A DNA stretch of 64,000 nt from Periplaneta americana (GCF_040183065.1 NC_091119.1:194347543-194411542), one strand, 5' to 3'. Shown: positions 52,301 to 54,391, counted from the first letter of the stretch. Notes: generated from the letters alone by a model not told the origin. Program-made: numbers and translations.

Positions 52301-54391
52301 AGCAAGGAGATGCACTATCACCTTTACTTTTTAACTTTGCTCTAGAGTATGCCATTAGGAAAGTCCAGGATAACAGGCAGGGTTTGGAATTGAACGAGTT
52401 ACATCAGCTGCTTGTCTATGCGGATGACATGAATATGTTAGGAGAAAATCCACAAACGATTAGGAAAAACACGGAAATTTTACTTGAAGCAAGTAAAGAG
52501 ATAGGTTCGGAAGTAAATCCCGAAAAGACAACGTATATGATTATGTCTCGTGACCATAATATTGTACGAAATGGAAATATAAAAATTGGAAATTTATCTT
52601 TTGAAGAGGTGGAGAAGTTCAAATATCTGGGAGCAACAATAACAAATATAAATGATACTCGGGAGGAAATTAAACACAGAATAAATATGGGAAATGCCTG
52701 TTATTATTGGGTTGAGAAACTTTTATCATCCAGTCTGCCGTCAAAAAATCTGAAAGTTAGAATTTATAAAACAGCTATATTACCGGTTGTTCTGTATGGT
52801 TGTGAAACTTGGACTCTCACTTGGAGAGAGGAACAGAGATTAAGGGTGTTGGAGAATAAGGTTCTTAGGAAAATATTTGGGGCTCAGAGGGATGAAGTTA
52901 CAGGAGAATGGAGAAAGTTACACAACACAGAACTGCATGCATTGTATTCTTCACCTGACATAATTAGGAACATTAAATCCAGACTTTTGAGACTGGCAGG
53001 GCATGTAGCACGTATGGGCGAATCCAGAAATGCATATAGAGTGTTAGTTGGGAGGCCGGAGGGAAAAAGACCTTTAGGGAGGCCGAGACGTAGATGGGAA
53101 AATAATATTAAAATGGATTTGAGGGAGATGGGATATGATGATAGAGAATGGATTAATCTTGCTCAGGATAGGGACCGATGGCGGGCTTATGTGAGGGCAG
53201 CAATGAACCTCCGGGTTCCTTAAAAGCCAGTAAGTAAGTATTTAAGTGATTTGTCATGTGCTGCAATGTCGAAACAGGAACGTGTGAAATAAAGTACAAA
53301 ACACAGTAGCCTAACCATATTTACTAGGTAGGCTATTGTAAAACAATTCAACTGATTTTGTGTGCAGTTGTGATGGACATACAGTATGTAACACAGTGAA
53401 TGAAAAACGGTTCCTCTTTCATTTTAAAGGTTATTTAAGTGTTTAAGTTATTCTGTCATGTGTTCCAAAGTCTGTATAGTAGTGCTTACCTGTATTCTAA
53501 CTTTAGTCACAGACTGAAGTACACTGCTCGGCGGAAATGATTATGACAAATTAAACACCCGTCACTCTGACATTTTTACAATTGAGTTACCAAAGAAAGG
53601 TATGATATATTTACGTACTTTGCTTCTCGCCAAGTCATATGATCCGTAAACATAGGAGAAATTAAGCGACGACGTCAATTTCGCACCAAAATAAGGATGG
53701 AAAGGTGCTTTAAAGTGGTAGCCGGTGGAGAGACAGGATCGCATGCCGTCTCTTTGTAGGTACATAGAAAGCGAGGGATAAACTCCAGAACACGGATTGC
53801 ACCCTTCCCCTCTACCCCCACCACACCTACCTTGCAACAAGTTACTTGCCCTGCAGACTCCTCCCTCTCTCGCGTTCTCACGCCTCATCTCGCTTGACAC
53901 GAGATTTCAATATCGTGGCGAGATTTTCCTTGGTAACGCAACTGTAAAGAATTAGCGACATTTATCGTTGACAACTATTTCTATTATCAGTAACAAGGAT
54001 ACGTACGGTTTAGATGATGAGAAACATCTGTGACAAATAGCACCACTGTAACCCACTGTCAGTGACAACTTCACTGCCAGTGATAAGTAACCCCATTGTC
54101 TGTGACGAGGTTAGGATGGTTTTGATGACAGCAGTTTACAACCAGAGTTTACCTATAGTTCAATCGCTAATTGCACGAAGTGTAAGAAAAAGTGGCCGGT
54201 GCTTGAGCCCTCCGTATAATTACCTGGACTAAATTTGTTATCCCAAGAACAAAACAAATAGCATCAAGAATATTCGATTTTCCACTGCCGTTTAATCCTG
54301 TTATTGCATTGAATTCTCTGTCGAATCCATTTATTTCCGTTCGATGACCGTATGATTTGAAACCATCAATGATTATAGATTTCAAATACAT
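280..54391 (-). CDS. SMC2: SMC2, condensin core ATPase (22 coding exons, complete)
   Basis: Structural-maintenance-of-chromosomes protein 2, which pairs with SMC4 as the ATPase core of condensin and compacts mitotic chromosomes. I joined 22 exons on the minus strand (listed separately). They total 3,528 nt, giving 1,175 residues plus stop, close to fly and human SMC2 (about 1,180-1,200). Landmarks: Walker [10 protein letters not shown] at residues 32-40; Q-loop in LIMQGRITK with Q147; N-terminal coiled coil about 165-500; hinge about 503-680 with [15 protein letters not shown]-terminal coiled coil about 680-930; LSGGQ at 1085-1089; Walker B IYILDE at 1109-1114; D-loop AALD at 1117-1120. Twenty introns are GT-AG and one appears GC-AG. 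The start is the first ATG before the conserved [15 protein letters not shown]. Human SMC2 extends about 20 residues past this C-terminus. No inactivating change seen. Confidence 0.97.
546..615. repeat. (AAT)n microsatellite
   Basis: About 23 uninterrupted AAT units forming the 3' tail of the adjoining LINE. Confidence 0.9.
546..1620 (-). mobile_element. LINE 3' part with (ATT)n tail
   Basis: Minus-strand reverse-transcriptase C-terminal region: [29 protein letters not shown] and [18 protein letters not shown]. It continues at the 5' side into [19 protein letters not shown]. The 3' end runs through [12 protein letters not shown] into a pure ATT microsatellite (546-615), a typical LINE simple-repeat tail. 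5'-truncated; clade not settled (Jockey/CR1 group). Confidence 0.75.
1621..2205 (-). mobile_element. Penelope-like element, endonuclease end fragment
   Basis: Minus strand encodes the GIY-YIG-type C-terminus seen elsewhere in this window: [12 protein letters not shown] and then [28 protein letters not shown] and [16 protein letters not shown]. It matches the copies at 39.3-40.2 and 59.2-59.8 kb. A fossil fragment, broken in several places. Confidence 0.75.
2293..2502 (-). CDS. SMC2: SMC2 exon 21 (signature motif, Walker B)
   Basis: 210 nt, 70 codons, phase 0 (TTACAG|GTGAAA to TCACAG|GTATGT). Holds the ABC signature [16 protein letters not shown], Walker [14 protein letters not shown] and the H-loop approach [19 protein letters not shown]. 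Confidence 0.97.
2896..3330. other. Intron 21 stretch, nothing recognised
   Basis: No coding pattern, terminal repeat or similarity to other parts of the window seen. Confidence 0.4.
3335..4145. repeat. Inverted repeat interrupted by a MITE
   Basis: The left arm at about 3338-3390 (TAATCTATTTAGAGTTCAGT) reappears inverted in two pieces at about 3688-3722 and 4103-4142, separated by the hAT MITE. The loop carries a Penelope-3'-end-like phrase around 3610 (CTGATGATGCCCAAGGGCG), so this may be another Penelope inverted pair. That last link is inference. Confidence 0.55.
3723..4102. mobile_element. hAT-type MITE, 380 bp
   Basis: Terminal inverted repeats CAGTGCTTTTTTTCTGG and, at the other end, CTGAAAAAAAGCGCTG. 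Flanked by an 8-bp target duplication GACTGAAC (3715-3722) / GAATGAAC (4103-4110) with one mismatch. The other arm of the surrounding inverted repeat shows the empty site. Eight-bp duplications and CAGTG ends are typical of hAT. Confidence 0.85.
4190..4262. repeat. Dispersed 70-bp repeat (copy at 13912-13982)
   Basis: ATCTTGAATCTTGCATACAC and the following roughly 50 bp recur nearly unchanged at 13912-13982, where they directly precede a Penelope-like coding region. It may be part of that family's terminal repeat. Confidence 0.5.
4560..4960 (+). mobile_element. LINE 3' fragment (same family as 37.8-38.8 kb)
   Basis: Degraded reading of the family's C-terminus: [37 protein letters not shown], then the shared 3' end CAACAGGCCACATGGCCTAA. 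It runs into GATGATGAT and an AT repeat. The intact version is at 37820-38838. Confidence 0.7.
4931..4962. repeat. (TA)n microsatellite
   Basis: Alternating AT run followed by a T tract, continuing the LINE tail. Confidence 0.8.
5133..6129. mobile_element. AT-rich dispersed element, unclassified
   Basis: Starts ACTAGCCGTACCCGTGCGCT and ends near ATTATTAGTATAGAATAG, with an internal CAGACAGACAGA run (about 5970-5995). I recall similar openings in many insect genomes but cannot assign the class from sequence alone. No coding capacity seen. Confidence 0.45.
6235..6630. mobile_element. TA-flanked MITE, 396 bp, copy 1
   Basis: Ends GTCACGGTGCTGTTATTCCC and, inverted, GTCCCGTCGCCCTAATTTCC, with TA on both sides (6233-6234, 6631-6632), so Tc1/mariner-type. 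A second copy lies at 49715-50112 in the opposite orientation. The right end is 11 bp from the splice donor of SMC2 exon 20 (donor GT at 6642-6643). Internal AAAATGGCGGGC resembles a YY1 site. Confidence 0.8.
6644..6859 (-). CDS. SMC2: SMC2 exon 20 (donor beside a MITE)
   Basis: 216 nt, 72 codons, phase 0 (TTACAG|TATAAT to TTGGAG|GTGAGA). Includes [19 protein letters not shown] and [15 protein letters not shown]-flanked MITE begins 13 nt past the exon end, leaving the donor hexamer intact. Confidence 0.96.
7072..7938 (+). mobile_element. tRNA-derived SINE interrupted by a MITE
   Basis: Head GGCCGGGTAGCTCAGTTGG carries an A box (TAGCTCAGTTGG) and B box (GGTTCGATCCC). Body ends GGGGATACCTTTACC. 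Target duplication ACCAAATAACT at 7061-7071 and 7939-7949 lies in the host LINE. Compared with the complete copy at 63115-63406, a MITE replaces about 35 bp of the body. Confidence 0.9.
7281..7869. mobile_element. MITE-like insert inside a SINE
   Basis: About 590 bp bounded by inverted repeats of about 28 bp, CTGGGTGTTCAGTTCAAAGT and, at the right, ACTTTGAAATGAACACCCA. No transposase seen. Target duplication unclear because flanking SINE sequence was lost or differs. Confidence 0.7.
8484..8803 (-). mobile_element. tRNA-related SINE, 5'-truncated, (TA)n tail
   Basis: Minus strand begins with CCCGGGTTCGATTCCCGG (B box GGTTCGATTCC) and runs through a body to GGATAAAAAA and an alternating TA tail (8484-8526). 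The A box is missing. It sits within the insertion that splits the LINE. Confidence 0.6.
8804..9298. other. Rest of the insertion in the LINE, unrecognised
   Basis: AT-rich DNA between the SINE and the resumption of LINE sequence. No repeat ends or coding pattern seen. Confidence 0.35.
9801..10001 (-). CDS. SMC2: SMC2 exon 19
   Basis: 201 nt, 67 codons, phase 0 (GTTTCAG|ATTTCT to GAACAG|GTAAGT). Contains [20 protein letters not shown] and [19 protein letters not shown], the SMC2 arm/head junction. Confidence 0.96.
10020..10996. repeat. Left copy of a 182-bp direct repeat (split by the RTE)
   Basis: 10020-10165 plus 10961-10996 match 11833-12014 almost base for base. The repeat abuts the RNase H LINE on its 3' side. 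Includes half of a foldback MITE. Confidence 0.85.
10166..10946 (-). mobile_element. RTE-like LINE, 5'-truncated, (ATG)n tail
   Basis: Minus strand: [72 protein letters not shown], ending KGLYDHR, then an ATG-repeat tail (10166-10182). A 14-bp target duplication AATTTGAAACTTAT lies at 10152-10165 and 10947-10960. One break between the two readable segments. Confidence 0.88.
10997..11808 (-). mobile_element. RNase H LINE, 3' part, copy 1
   Basis: Minus strand reads a ribonuclease H domain ([53 protein letters not shown]), then a Cys/His C-terminus ([18 protein letters not shown]) and stop after LLSNAWH. The 3' end is TAGAAAACAACAACAAC. Longest copy of three in the window (others 14155-14837, 29340-29732). 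I-superclade type; 5'-truncated. Confidence 0.85.
11833..12014. repeat. Right copy of the 182-bp direct repeat
   Basis: Starts ATAAAAATATAGTACATAG and ends TATAATTTGAAGTA, the same ends as the left copy, then continues into unique DNA. It lies 24 bp from the 5' end of the RNase H LINE. Confidence 0.85.
11887..12121. mobile_element. Foldback MITE, about 235 bp
   Basis: CCAAGTTCAAAAGGAAAACA at the left returns inverted near the right end as TTGTTTCCCTTTTGAACTGG. The ends are ATTATATTGATGG and CAGTCGATAT. A left-half copy is at about 10077-10165. Confidence 0.65.
12190..13587 (-). mobile_element. LINE with (TTGA)n tail and clean target duplication
   Basis: Minus strand: [78 protein letters not shown]; then after a decayed middle [20 protein letters not shown] and [11 protein letters not shown]. 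The 3' tail is TTGATTGATTGA. Target duplication GGAAGTTTAAAT at 12178-12189 and 13588-13599. 5'-truncated. Confidence 0.88.
13983..15491 (+). mobile_element. Penelope-like element (reverse transcriptase part), split by a LINE
   Basis: Plus-strand reading with Penelope reverse-transcriptase features: [20 protein letters not shown] upstream of the insertion and, downstream, [17 protein letters not shown] and [12 protein letters not shown]. The C-terminal endonuclease is not present here. A LINE (14155-14837) is inserted. Fossil, several breaks. Confidence 0.8.
14155..14837 (-). mobile_element. RNase H LINE, copy 2, inside a Penelope-like element
   Basis: Same 3' end and C-terminus as copy 1 ([12 protein letters not shown] region, [25 protein letters not shown]). 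Target duplication AAACAGAAAACAAT (14141-14154) / AAACATAAAACAAT (14838-14851), one mismatch. 5'-truncated within the RNase H domain. Confidence 0.88.
15768..15959 (+). pseudogene. Harbinger transposase N-terminal remnant
   Basis: From [20 protein letters not shown] to a stop after [29 protein letters not shown] followed by GNFYNHI is the conserved N-terminal phrase of PIF/Harbinger (HARBI1-type) transposases. The catalytic DDE part is absent, so it is non-functional. Confidence 0.7.
16021..16159 (-). pseudogene. Harbinger MADF/Myb-like gene, first exon
   Basis: 139 nt from ATG to a good donor (TGAAG|GTAGGT). It encodes [20 protein letters not shown], then [20 protein letters not shown], the start of a MADF/Myb-like DNA-binding domain that PIF/Harbinger elements carry beside the transposase. 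Further exons are missing. Confidence 0.6.
16839..17033 (-). CDS. SMC2: SMC2 exon 18
   Basis: 195 nt, 65 codons, phase 0 (ATAACAG|GAGGCC to TCAAAG|GTGAGA). [20 protein letters not shown] and onward to [19 protein letters not shown], the end of the C-terminal arm. Confidence 0.94.
17253..17502. mobile_element. Short MITE, about 250 bp
   Basis: Inverted ends TTGAGGACCGTTTTTGCAAA and TTTGCAAAAACGGTCCTCAA. No coding. Flanks are A/T-rich, so the exact target duplication is ambiguous. Confidence 0.7.
17661..18523 (+). mobile_element. LINE 3' fragment split by a DNA transposon
   Basis: Carries [20 protein letters not shown] and [20 protein letters not shown], as in the longer copy at 25.1-25.8 kb, then a DNA element (17881-18477) and the resumed 3' end TTGTCAGCAAACAGCTGG. 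Target duplication ATTACCATGG (17651-17660) / ATTACCACGG (18524-18533). Confidence 0.8.
17881..18477. mobile_element. DNA transposon (non-coding), about 597 bp, copy 1
   Basis: Begins TATGCTCGACCATGCCGAAA. The motif ATGGTCGAGCATAA recurs inverted near 18330. A terminal hairpin has arms CCTATAATGGTAATTAAGAC and its inverse near 18440-18460. The uninterrupted LINE copy at 25788 shows the empty site. Second copy at 32305-32946, opposite orientation. Superfamily not settled. Confidence 0.7.
18675..18818 (-). CDS. SMC2: SMC2 exon 17 (GC donor proposed)
   Basis: 144 nt, 48 codons, phase 0, acceptor [31 protein letters not shown] to EKEVAEAK. Exon 18 needs a phase-0 partner. The best-aligned end is GCCAAG|GCCAGT, a GC donor, giving EVAEAK|EAVQK beside human EVAKNK|ESVNK. 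Alternatives are TCA|GTGTTC, adding seven residues, or GAA|GTTGCG, removing four. Confidence 0.82.
19018..19226. mobile_element. Foldback MITE, about 210 bp
   Basis: Nearly the whole insert is an inverted repeat: GCCGGATTTAATAATGTG on the left and CACATTATTAAATCCGGC on the right, with outer ends GGATGTACCAACA and GTTGGGACACCT. The host LINE reads through on both sides. Confidence 0.75.
19555..20085. other. Unresolved insertion in the LINE
   Basis: LINE sequence stops near 19553 and resumes near 20095. The ends CAGATGTCCAGG and GGCAACCCTG could be hAT-like, but no convincing target duplication is visible. Confidence 0.35.
20395..20588 (-). CDS. SMC2: SMC2 exon 16
   Basis: 194 nt, two bases plus 64 codons (TCATAG|CTGAAC to GAACAG|GTGAGT). 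[20 protein letters not shown], then a long charged coiled coil ending EQWKQREQ. Confidence 0.94.
20876..21787. mobile_element. TTAA-flanked element (Kolobok-like) with internal repeats
   Basis: Inverted ends GGGGAGAGGATGGTATTTTT and AAAAATACCATCCTCTCCC, each against TTAA/TTTAA, suggesting a TTAA target. Inside are two imperfect units of about 170 bp (GTGGGTATTTGTGCCCTTAT and flanking sequence, near 21000 and 21175). The same unit forms the array at 61.8-63.0 kb. No transposase. Confidence 0.7.
21995..22119 (-). CDS. SMC2: SMC2 exon 15
   Basis: 125 nt, one base, 41 codons, one base (TTTTAAG|ATACAA to AATAG|GTAAAC). [20 protein letters not shown] and onward, as in the SMC2 C-terminal coiled coil. 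Confidence 0.94.
22230..22532 (+). pseudogene. Possible Tigger/pogo transposase C-terminal remnant
   Basis: Open reading of 91 residues: [20 protein letters not shown], then [19 protein letters not shown] and an end [15 protein letters not shown]. The acidic stretch followed by helices and a terminal QTT-L-x-FL/YL phrase resembles Tigger-type transposase C-termini. No DDE region here. It could be another family. Confidence 0.4.
22894..23746. mobile_element. Pogo/Tigger-like element with internal tandem repeats
   Basis: Inverted ends CAGTAAAATCCCTTGTAACC and (right, inverted) CAGTAGAAACCCTCTTATCC, each preceded by TA (22892-22893, 23747-23748). The middle is four tandem 147-bp units. The right end is 16 bp from SMC2 exon 14. 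No transposase. Confidence 0.8.
22990..23580. repeat. Four 147-bp tandem units
   Basis: The phrase ATTAGGAAGTTCGCATGAA occurs at about 23011, 23159, 23306 and 23453, a spacing of 147-148 bp. Units are about 95% alike by eye. The array sits wholly between the pogo-like ends. Confidence 0.9.
23763..23898 (-). CDS. SMC2: SMC2 exon 14 (donor beside a pogo-like element)
   Basis: 136 nt, two bases, 44 codons, two bases (ATTAAG|GTGCCC to GAAGG|GTACGT). [20 protein letters not shown], then the C-terminal arm. The donor is 16 nt from a TA-flanked pogo-like insertion ending at 23746. Confidence 0.94.
24185..25833 (+). mobile_element. RNase H LINE (second family), split by a pogo-like MITE
   Basis: [17 protein letters not shown], then after an 865-bp insertion [40 protein letters not shown] and [16 protein letters not shown]: RNase H and C-terminal Cys/His motifs. 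The 3' end is AAGAAGATTGATTG. Target duplication ATCCCCTCACA at 24174-24184 and 25834-25844. At least one premature stop. Confidence 0.85.
24273..25137. mobile_element. Pogo-like MITE, 865 bp, inside the LINE
   Basis: Inverted ends CAGTGAAACCTCTCCTTACG and (right, inverted) CAGTGAAACCTCTCATTTAC, both flanked by TA (24271-24272, 25138-25139). It interrupts an RNase H coding region after [15 protein letters not shown]. No transposase recognised. Confidence 0.85.
25924..26339 (-). mobile_element. LINE 3' fragment (GRPRRRWED family), (AAGT)n tail
   Basis: Minus strand: [60 protein letters not shown]. The tail is five AAGT units (25924-25945). Target duplication ATTGTTTCAATAAT at 25910-25923 and 26340-26353. 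Confidence 0.9.
26719..26923 (-). CDS. SMC2: SMC2 exon 13 (hinge, second part)
   Basis: 205 nt, 68 codons plus one base (CTTCAG|GTTGGT to GGTG|GTACGT). Contains [19 protein letters not shown] and [16 protein letters not shown]. The glycine motif is completed across the junction with exon 14. Confidence 0.96.
26975..27085 (-). mobile_element. Penelope-like fragment
   Basis: About 110 bp matching the endonuclease-end/3' region of the other copies (GTGGAGTCAAAGAGGGTGTG and following). It lies about 50 bp upstream of the SMC2 exon 13 acceptor. Confidence 0.6.
27086..27490. other. Intron 12 stretch, nothing recognised
   Basis: AT-rich, no repeat ends or coding pattern seen. Confidence 0.35.
27494..28523. 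mobile_element. Harbinger-like element with TAA duplication, about 1 kb
   Basis: Inverted ends GAGCCGATTTCACTAAACAT and (right, inverted) GGACCAATTTCACCAACATG, flanked by TAA (27491-27493, 28524-28526). Ends of the form R-R-R-C-C-R-ATTTCAC and a 3-bp TAA duplication suggest PIF/Harbinger. No clear open reading frame remains. Confidence 0.7.
28770..28916 (-). CDS. SMC2: SMC2 exon 12 (hinge)
   Basis: 147 nt, 49 codons, phase 0 (TTTCAG|CTGTTT to TCTCTA|GTAAGT). [20 protein letters not shown], then [11 protein letters not shown]: hinge core, strongly SMC2-like. Confidence 0.96.
28917..29325. other. Intron 11 stretch, nothing recognised
   Basis: AT-rich intronic DNA without visible repeats. Confidence 0.35.
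29340..30295 (-). mobile_element. RNase H LINE, copy 3, with inverted 5' part
   Basis: 29340-29732 is the minus-strand 3' end (SAWH end, [18 protein letters not shown]). 29733-30295 is plus-strand 5' sequence that ends entering an endonuclease domain ([10 protein letters not shown]). One 14-bp target duplication ATCATGACTAATGT (29326-29339, 30296-30309) surrounds both, so this is a single insertion with a 5' inversion. Confidence 0.8.
30438..30486. repeat. (AAT)n microsatellite
   Basis: About 16 AAT units, directly followed by a LINE 3'-end fragment (30488-30570) of the AAAGACCTGCTCTTGGGCAG family. Confidence 0.9.
30855..31192. mobile_element. Penelope-like element, terminal inverted pair
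   Basis: Left arm about 30859-30970 (CACTTCGGAATATGTATGAT through CCTTTTATGGGTCATCCT) returns inverted at about 31100-31192. Between them is a short plus-strand piece of the endonuclease end ([20 protein letters not shown]). Same architecture as at 39.3 and 59.1 kb. Fossil. Confidence 0.8.
31461..31599 (-). CDS. SMC2: SMC2 exon 11 (hinge, first part)
   Basis: 139 nt, one base plus 46 codons (TCTCAG|ATATCC to GGGAAG|GTGAGT). [20 protein letters not shown], then [10 protein letters not shown] and ALEIAGGGK: hinge domain that dimerises with SMC4. Confidence 0.96.
31725..31843 (-). CDS. SMC2: SMC2 exon 10
   Basis: 119 nt, 39 codons plus two bases (TTACAG|AATAAA to GCAAG|GTATGT). [20 protein letters not shown] and onward, the end of the N-terminal arm just before the hinge. 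Confidence 0.94.
31938..32113 (-). CDS. SMC2: SMC2 exon 9
   Basis: 176 nt, two bases plus 58 codons (TTGGCAG|CTGCCA to ATGAAG|GTACGA). Coiled coil [20 protein letters not shown] and onward, ending EKELGAMK. A 94-nt intron separates it from exon 10. Confidence 0.94.
32305..32946. mobile_element. DNA transposon (non-coding), copy 2, 642 bp
   Basis: Reverse-complement relative of 17881-18477: ends TAGTACATTATGCAACGAGC and GGCATGGTCGAGCATA, with the same terminal hairpin and internal ATGCTCGACCAT. Somewhat longer than copy 1. Confidence 0.75.
33355..33425. repeat. GA/G-rich low-complexity tract
   Basis: Purine-only run of G and A with short GT/GC ends. Confidence 0.8.
33468..34066. mobile_element. 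Mariner-type remnant with 125-bp inverted ends
   Basis: Arms at about 33470-33595 and 33938-34066 (GGCCACTCGACCGCAATTAC and inverse; CTTCCACCATGTTAATAATG and inverse). Between them a plus-strand C-terminal piece [20 protein letters not shown], typical of Tc1/mariner transposase ends. The catalytic region is gone. Confidence 0.7.
34138..34240 (-). mobile_element. LINE 3' end with (AAAT)n tail
   Basis: Minus strand CTTGTAATGACATGTGTCTT, then CAAATAAATAAATAAAT (34138-34162). A 3'-end-only fragment, family unknown. Confidence 0.5.
34540..36016 (+). mobile_element. LINE (Jockey/CR1 group), (ACAAT)n tail
   Basis: Reverse transcriptase in order: [71 protein letters not shown], then [20 protein letters not shown] and a C-terminus to [14 protein letters not shown]. 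The catalytic box reads FADD. Two or so frame changes interrupt it. Ends AATAAATACAATACAATAC. 5'-truncated. Confidence 0.88.
36216..36405 (-). CDS. SMC2: SMC2 exon 8
   Basis: 190 nt, 63 codons plus one base (GTTAG|GATGAG to CATGG|GTGTGT). Includes [20 protein letters not shown]. The residual G joins CT of exon 9 to form alanine, giving DQLMAAKQEV, which aligns with DQLMACKND of human SMC2. Confidence 0.93.
36524..37815 (+). mobile_element. Tc1/mariner-superfamily element, 1.29 kb
   Basis: Inverted ends CAAGGTGGGGCATGGGAACC / CAGAGTGGGGCATAGGAACC (inverted), flanked by TA (36522-36523, 37816-37817). Decayed transposase: [15 protein letters not shown] in the helix-turn-helix part, [14 protein letters not shown] and [14 protein letters not shown] at the catalytic DDE part. 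Multiple stops and frameshifts. Confidence 0.88.
37820..38838 (+). mobile_element. RTE-like LINE, nearly open, (GAA)n tail
   Basis: [80 protein letters not shown] and [15 protein letters not shown] before a stop; 3' end AACAGGCCATTTGGCCTAA and GAAGAAGAAGAA. One premature stop (after NKLSH). Target duplication AACTTATTAATATT, right copy 38839-38852. The left copy is cut by the adjacent mariner. Confidence 0.9.
39059..39208 (-). CDS. SMC2: SMC2 exon 7
   Basis: 150 nt, 50 codons, phase 0 (ATCTAG|GAGGGA to CGTGAG|GTAAGA). Lysine/glutamate-rich coiled coil, [18 protein letters not shown] and onward. Confidence 0.93.
39297..40175. mobile_element. Penelope-like palindrome, two 0.41-kb arms
   Basis: Left arm about 39330-39741, right arm about 39769-40175, separated by roughly 30 bp. 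Each arm encodes the same endonuclease-end sequence (NANHT..., [33 protein letters not shown]) and 3' terminal DNA, head to head. The spacer reads [16 protein letters not shown] on the plus strand. Fossil. Confidence 0.88.
40326..40354. repeat. (TA)n microsatellite
   Basis: Alternating AT run in SMC2 intron 6. Confidence 0.85.
40480..40703 (-). mobile_element. tRNA-derived SINE
   Basis: Minus strand starts with GACCTTGGTAGTGTAGTTGG (A box TAGTGTAGTTGG) and GGTTCGATCC (B box), runs through CAGGCTCATGTCAGTAGATT and ends TTAAATAAACCATAATTT. Different family from the one at 7.1 and 63.1 kb. Not a tRNA gene: no acceptor-stem pairing. Confidence 0.8.
41184..41324 (-). CDS. SMC2: SMC2 exon 6 (acceptor beside a mariner)
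   Basis: 141 nt, 47 codons, phase 0 (TTGCAG|GAAACT to ACATCC|GTAAGA). Charged coiled-coil sequence starting [16 protein letters not shown]. The acceptor lies only 20 nt from the end of a mariner element in intron 5, and those 20 nt have no clear polypyrimidine tract. Confidence 0.93.
41345..42698 (+). mobile_element. Mariner element, almost complete, 1.35 kb
   Basis: 24-bp inverted ends (CGTGGTACAGTCATTAAGTT...) with TA duplications (41343-41344, 42699-42700). Transposase reads from 41516: an HTH region (FWRH-like [38 protein letters not shown]), RIITGDET, then HDNAPAH and [20 protein letters not shown], the DD34D pattern, ending [14 protein letters not shown] at 42600. One in-frame stop (TAG after GDET, where tryptophan is usual) and one frameshift near 42130. 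Its left end is 20 bp from SMC2 exon 6. Confidence 0.95.
42732..42791. repeat. AGC/AGT/GGT trinucleotide repeat
   Basis: Imperfect trinucleotide run: AGC units, then AGT, then GGT. Confidence 0.85.
42792..43255. other. Intron 5 stretch, nothing recognised
   Basis: No repeat ends or coding seen between the trinucleotide run and the next LINE. Confidence 0.35.
43258..44626 (+). mobile_element. LINE (GRPRRRWED family), longest copy
   Basis: [142 protein letters not shown], stop after MNLRVP; tail AAGTAAATAAGTAAG. The catalytic box is YADD. One frameshift near 43840. 5'-truncated; other copies at 7.0-9.6, 25.9, 52.3 and 61.2 kb. RTE-like by layout. Confidence 0.9.
44903..45040 (-). CDS. SMC2: SMC2 exon 5
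   Basis: 138 nt, 46 codons, phase 0 (ACACAG|GTGATA to GCACAG|GTAAAG). Begins [20 protein letters not shown] and continues to [12 protein letters not shown]: start of the N-terminal coiled coil. Confidence 0.95.
45177..46271 (+). mobile_element. hAT element (ZBED type), internally deleted
   Basis: Inverted ends CAGCGTTTCTCAAACTATGG / CACCGTTTCTCAAACTTTTT (inverted). 8-bp duplication CATTAGAA (45169-45176) / AATTAGAA (46272-46279). Encodes [20 protein letters not shown] and [20 protein letters not shown], the C-terminal hAT dimerisation region. The N-terminal and most catalytic sequence is lost; at least one frameshift. Confidence 0.88.
46280..47132. other. Intron 4 stretch, only a poly-G run
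   Basis: AT-rich DNA with a G homopolymer near 46950-46964. No repeat ends or coding recognised. Confidence 0.35.
47133..47243 (-). CDS. SMC2: SMC2 exon 4
   Basis: 111 nt, 37 codons, phase 0. Encodes [18 protein letters not shown], the conserved end of the N-terminal head, then the start of the coiled coil. Donor is GCG|GTATTG, weaker than its neighbours. Confidence 0.95.
47466..48994. mobile_element. DNA transposon, 1.53 kb, family uncertain
   Basis: Ends GTGTGCACCATTCTCGAT and the inverse ATCGAGAATGGTGCACAC. Carries one short plus-strand reading ([20 protein letters not shown] and onward, about 47650-47766) and near-duplicate blocks at 48064-48205 and 48200-48470. No clear target duplication, no transposase recognised. 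Confidence 0.6.
48195..48470. repeat. Two diverged 135-145-bp tandem copies
   Basis: GGCACTAAAAACTCCCTTTT and GGCACTGAAATGTGTCTTTT start two units that both end near ATCCGTATACTGAAATTTTC. Inside the 1.5-kb transposon. Confidence 0.8.
49233..49394 (-). CDS. SMC2: SMC2 exon 3 (Q-loop)
   Basis: 162 nt, 54 codons, phase 0. Residues 107-160, including [10 protein letters not shown] and the Q-loop [18 protein letters not shown] (Q147). Acceptor TTGTAG|ATTGTT, donor CCAGAG|GTAAGT. Confidence 0.96.
49715..50112. mobile_element. TA-flanked MITE, 398 bp, copy 2
   Basis: Ends GTCCCATCACTCTAATTTCC and CGTCGGGAC with TA on both sides (49713-49714, 50113-50114). About 85-90% like 6235-6630 by eye, in the opposite orientation. 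Contains the same CCGCCATTTTAG (YY1-like) segment. Confidence 0.8.
50401..51525. mobile_element. Mariner remnant with inverted ends over 300 bp
   Basis: Arms about 50401-50730 and 51195-51525 (GATAATGCACAGGTTGGTA and inverse; AATGAGAGCTAGAAATGGAG and inverse). The centre encodes a mariner-type N-terminal piece, [20 protein letters not shown] and [20 protein letters not shown], then IDE-like sequence with frameshift. No complete catalytic domain. Confidence 0.75.
51625..51774 (-). CDS. SMC2: SMC2 exon 2
   Basis: 150 nt, 50 codons, phase 0 at both ends (acceptor TTCAAG|GTACGT, donor CAA|GTAGGA). Encodes [17 protein letters not shown] and onward to EEITVTRQ in the ATPase head (residues 57-106), as expected between the Walker A and Q-loop exons. 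Confidence 0.94.
51855..51960 (-). mobile_element. LINE 3'-end fragment
   Basis: GTCCAAGGGCAGGTCTTTCA is the inverse of the 3' end found at 20.1, 30.5 and 58.0 kb. About 100 bp only. Confidence 0.6.
52262..53238 (+). mobile_element. LINE (GRPRRRWED family), open 279-codon 3' part
   Basis: Uninterrupted reading 52384-53223: [80 protein letters not shown], stop after MNLRVP, tail AAAAGCCAGTAAGTAAGT. An upstream segment of the catalytic domain precedes it. 5'-truncated. Confidence 0.88.
53240..54223. other. SMC2 intron 1, proximal part, no element recognised
   Basis: Includes a pyrimidine-rich stretch (about 53805-53890). No coding pattern or paired repeats seen. Confidence 0.35.
54224..54391 (-). 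CDS. SMC2: SMC2 exon 1 (start codon, Walker A)
   Basis: 168 nt, 56 codons, ends in phase 0 at CCAG|GTAATT. Encodes the SMC N-terminal ATPase lobe, from [15 protein letters not shown] through the ATP-binding loop GLNGSGKSN to GITNLVQ. The ATG follows AAAGAAA, a good initiation context. Confidence 0.97.

Noticed and set aside
53562-53900. 112-residue frame in SMC2 intron 1
   Set aside because: Overlapping frames of equal length on the same strand, no family resemblance; chance frame in a GC-richer patch.
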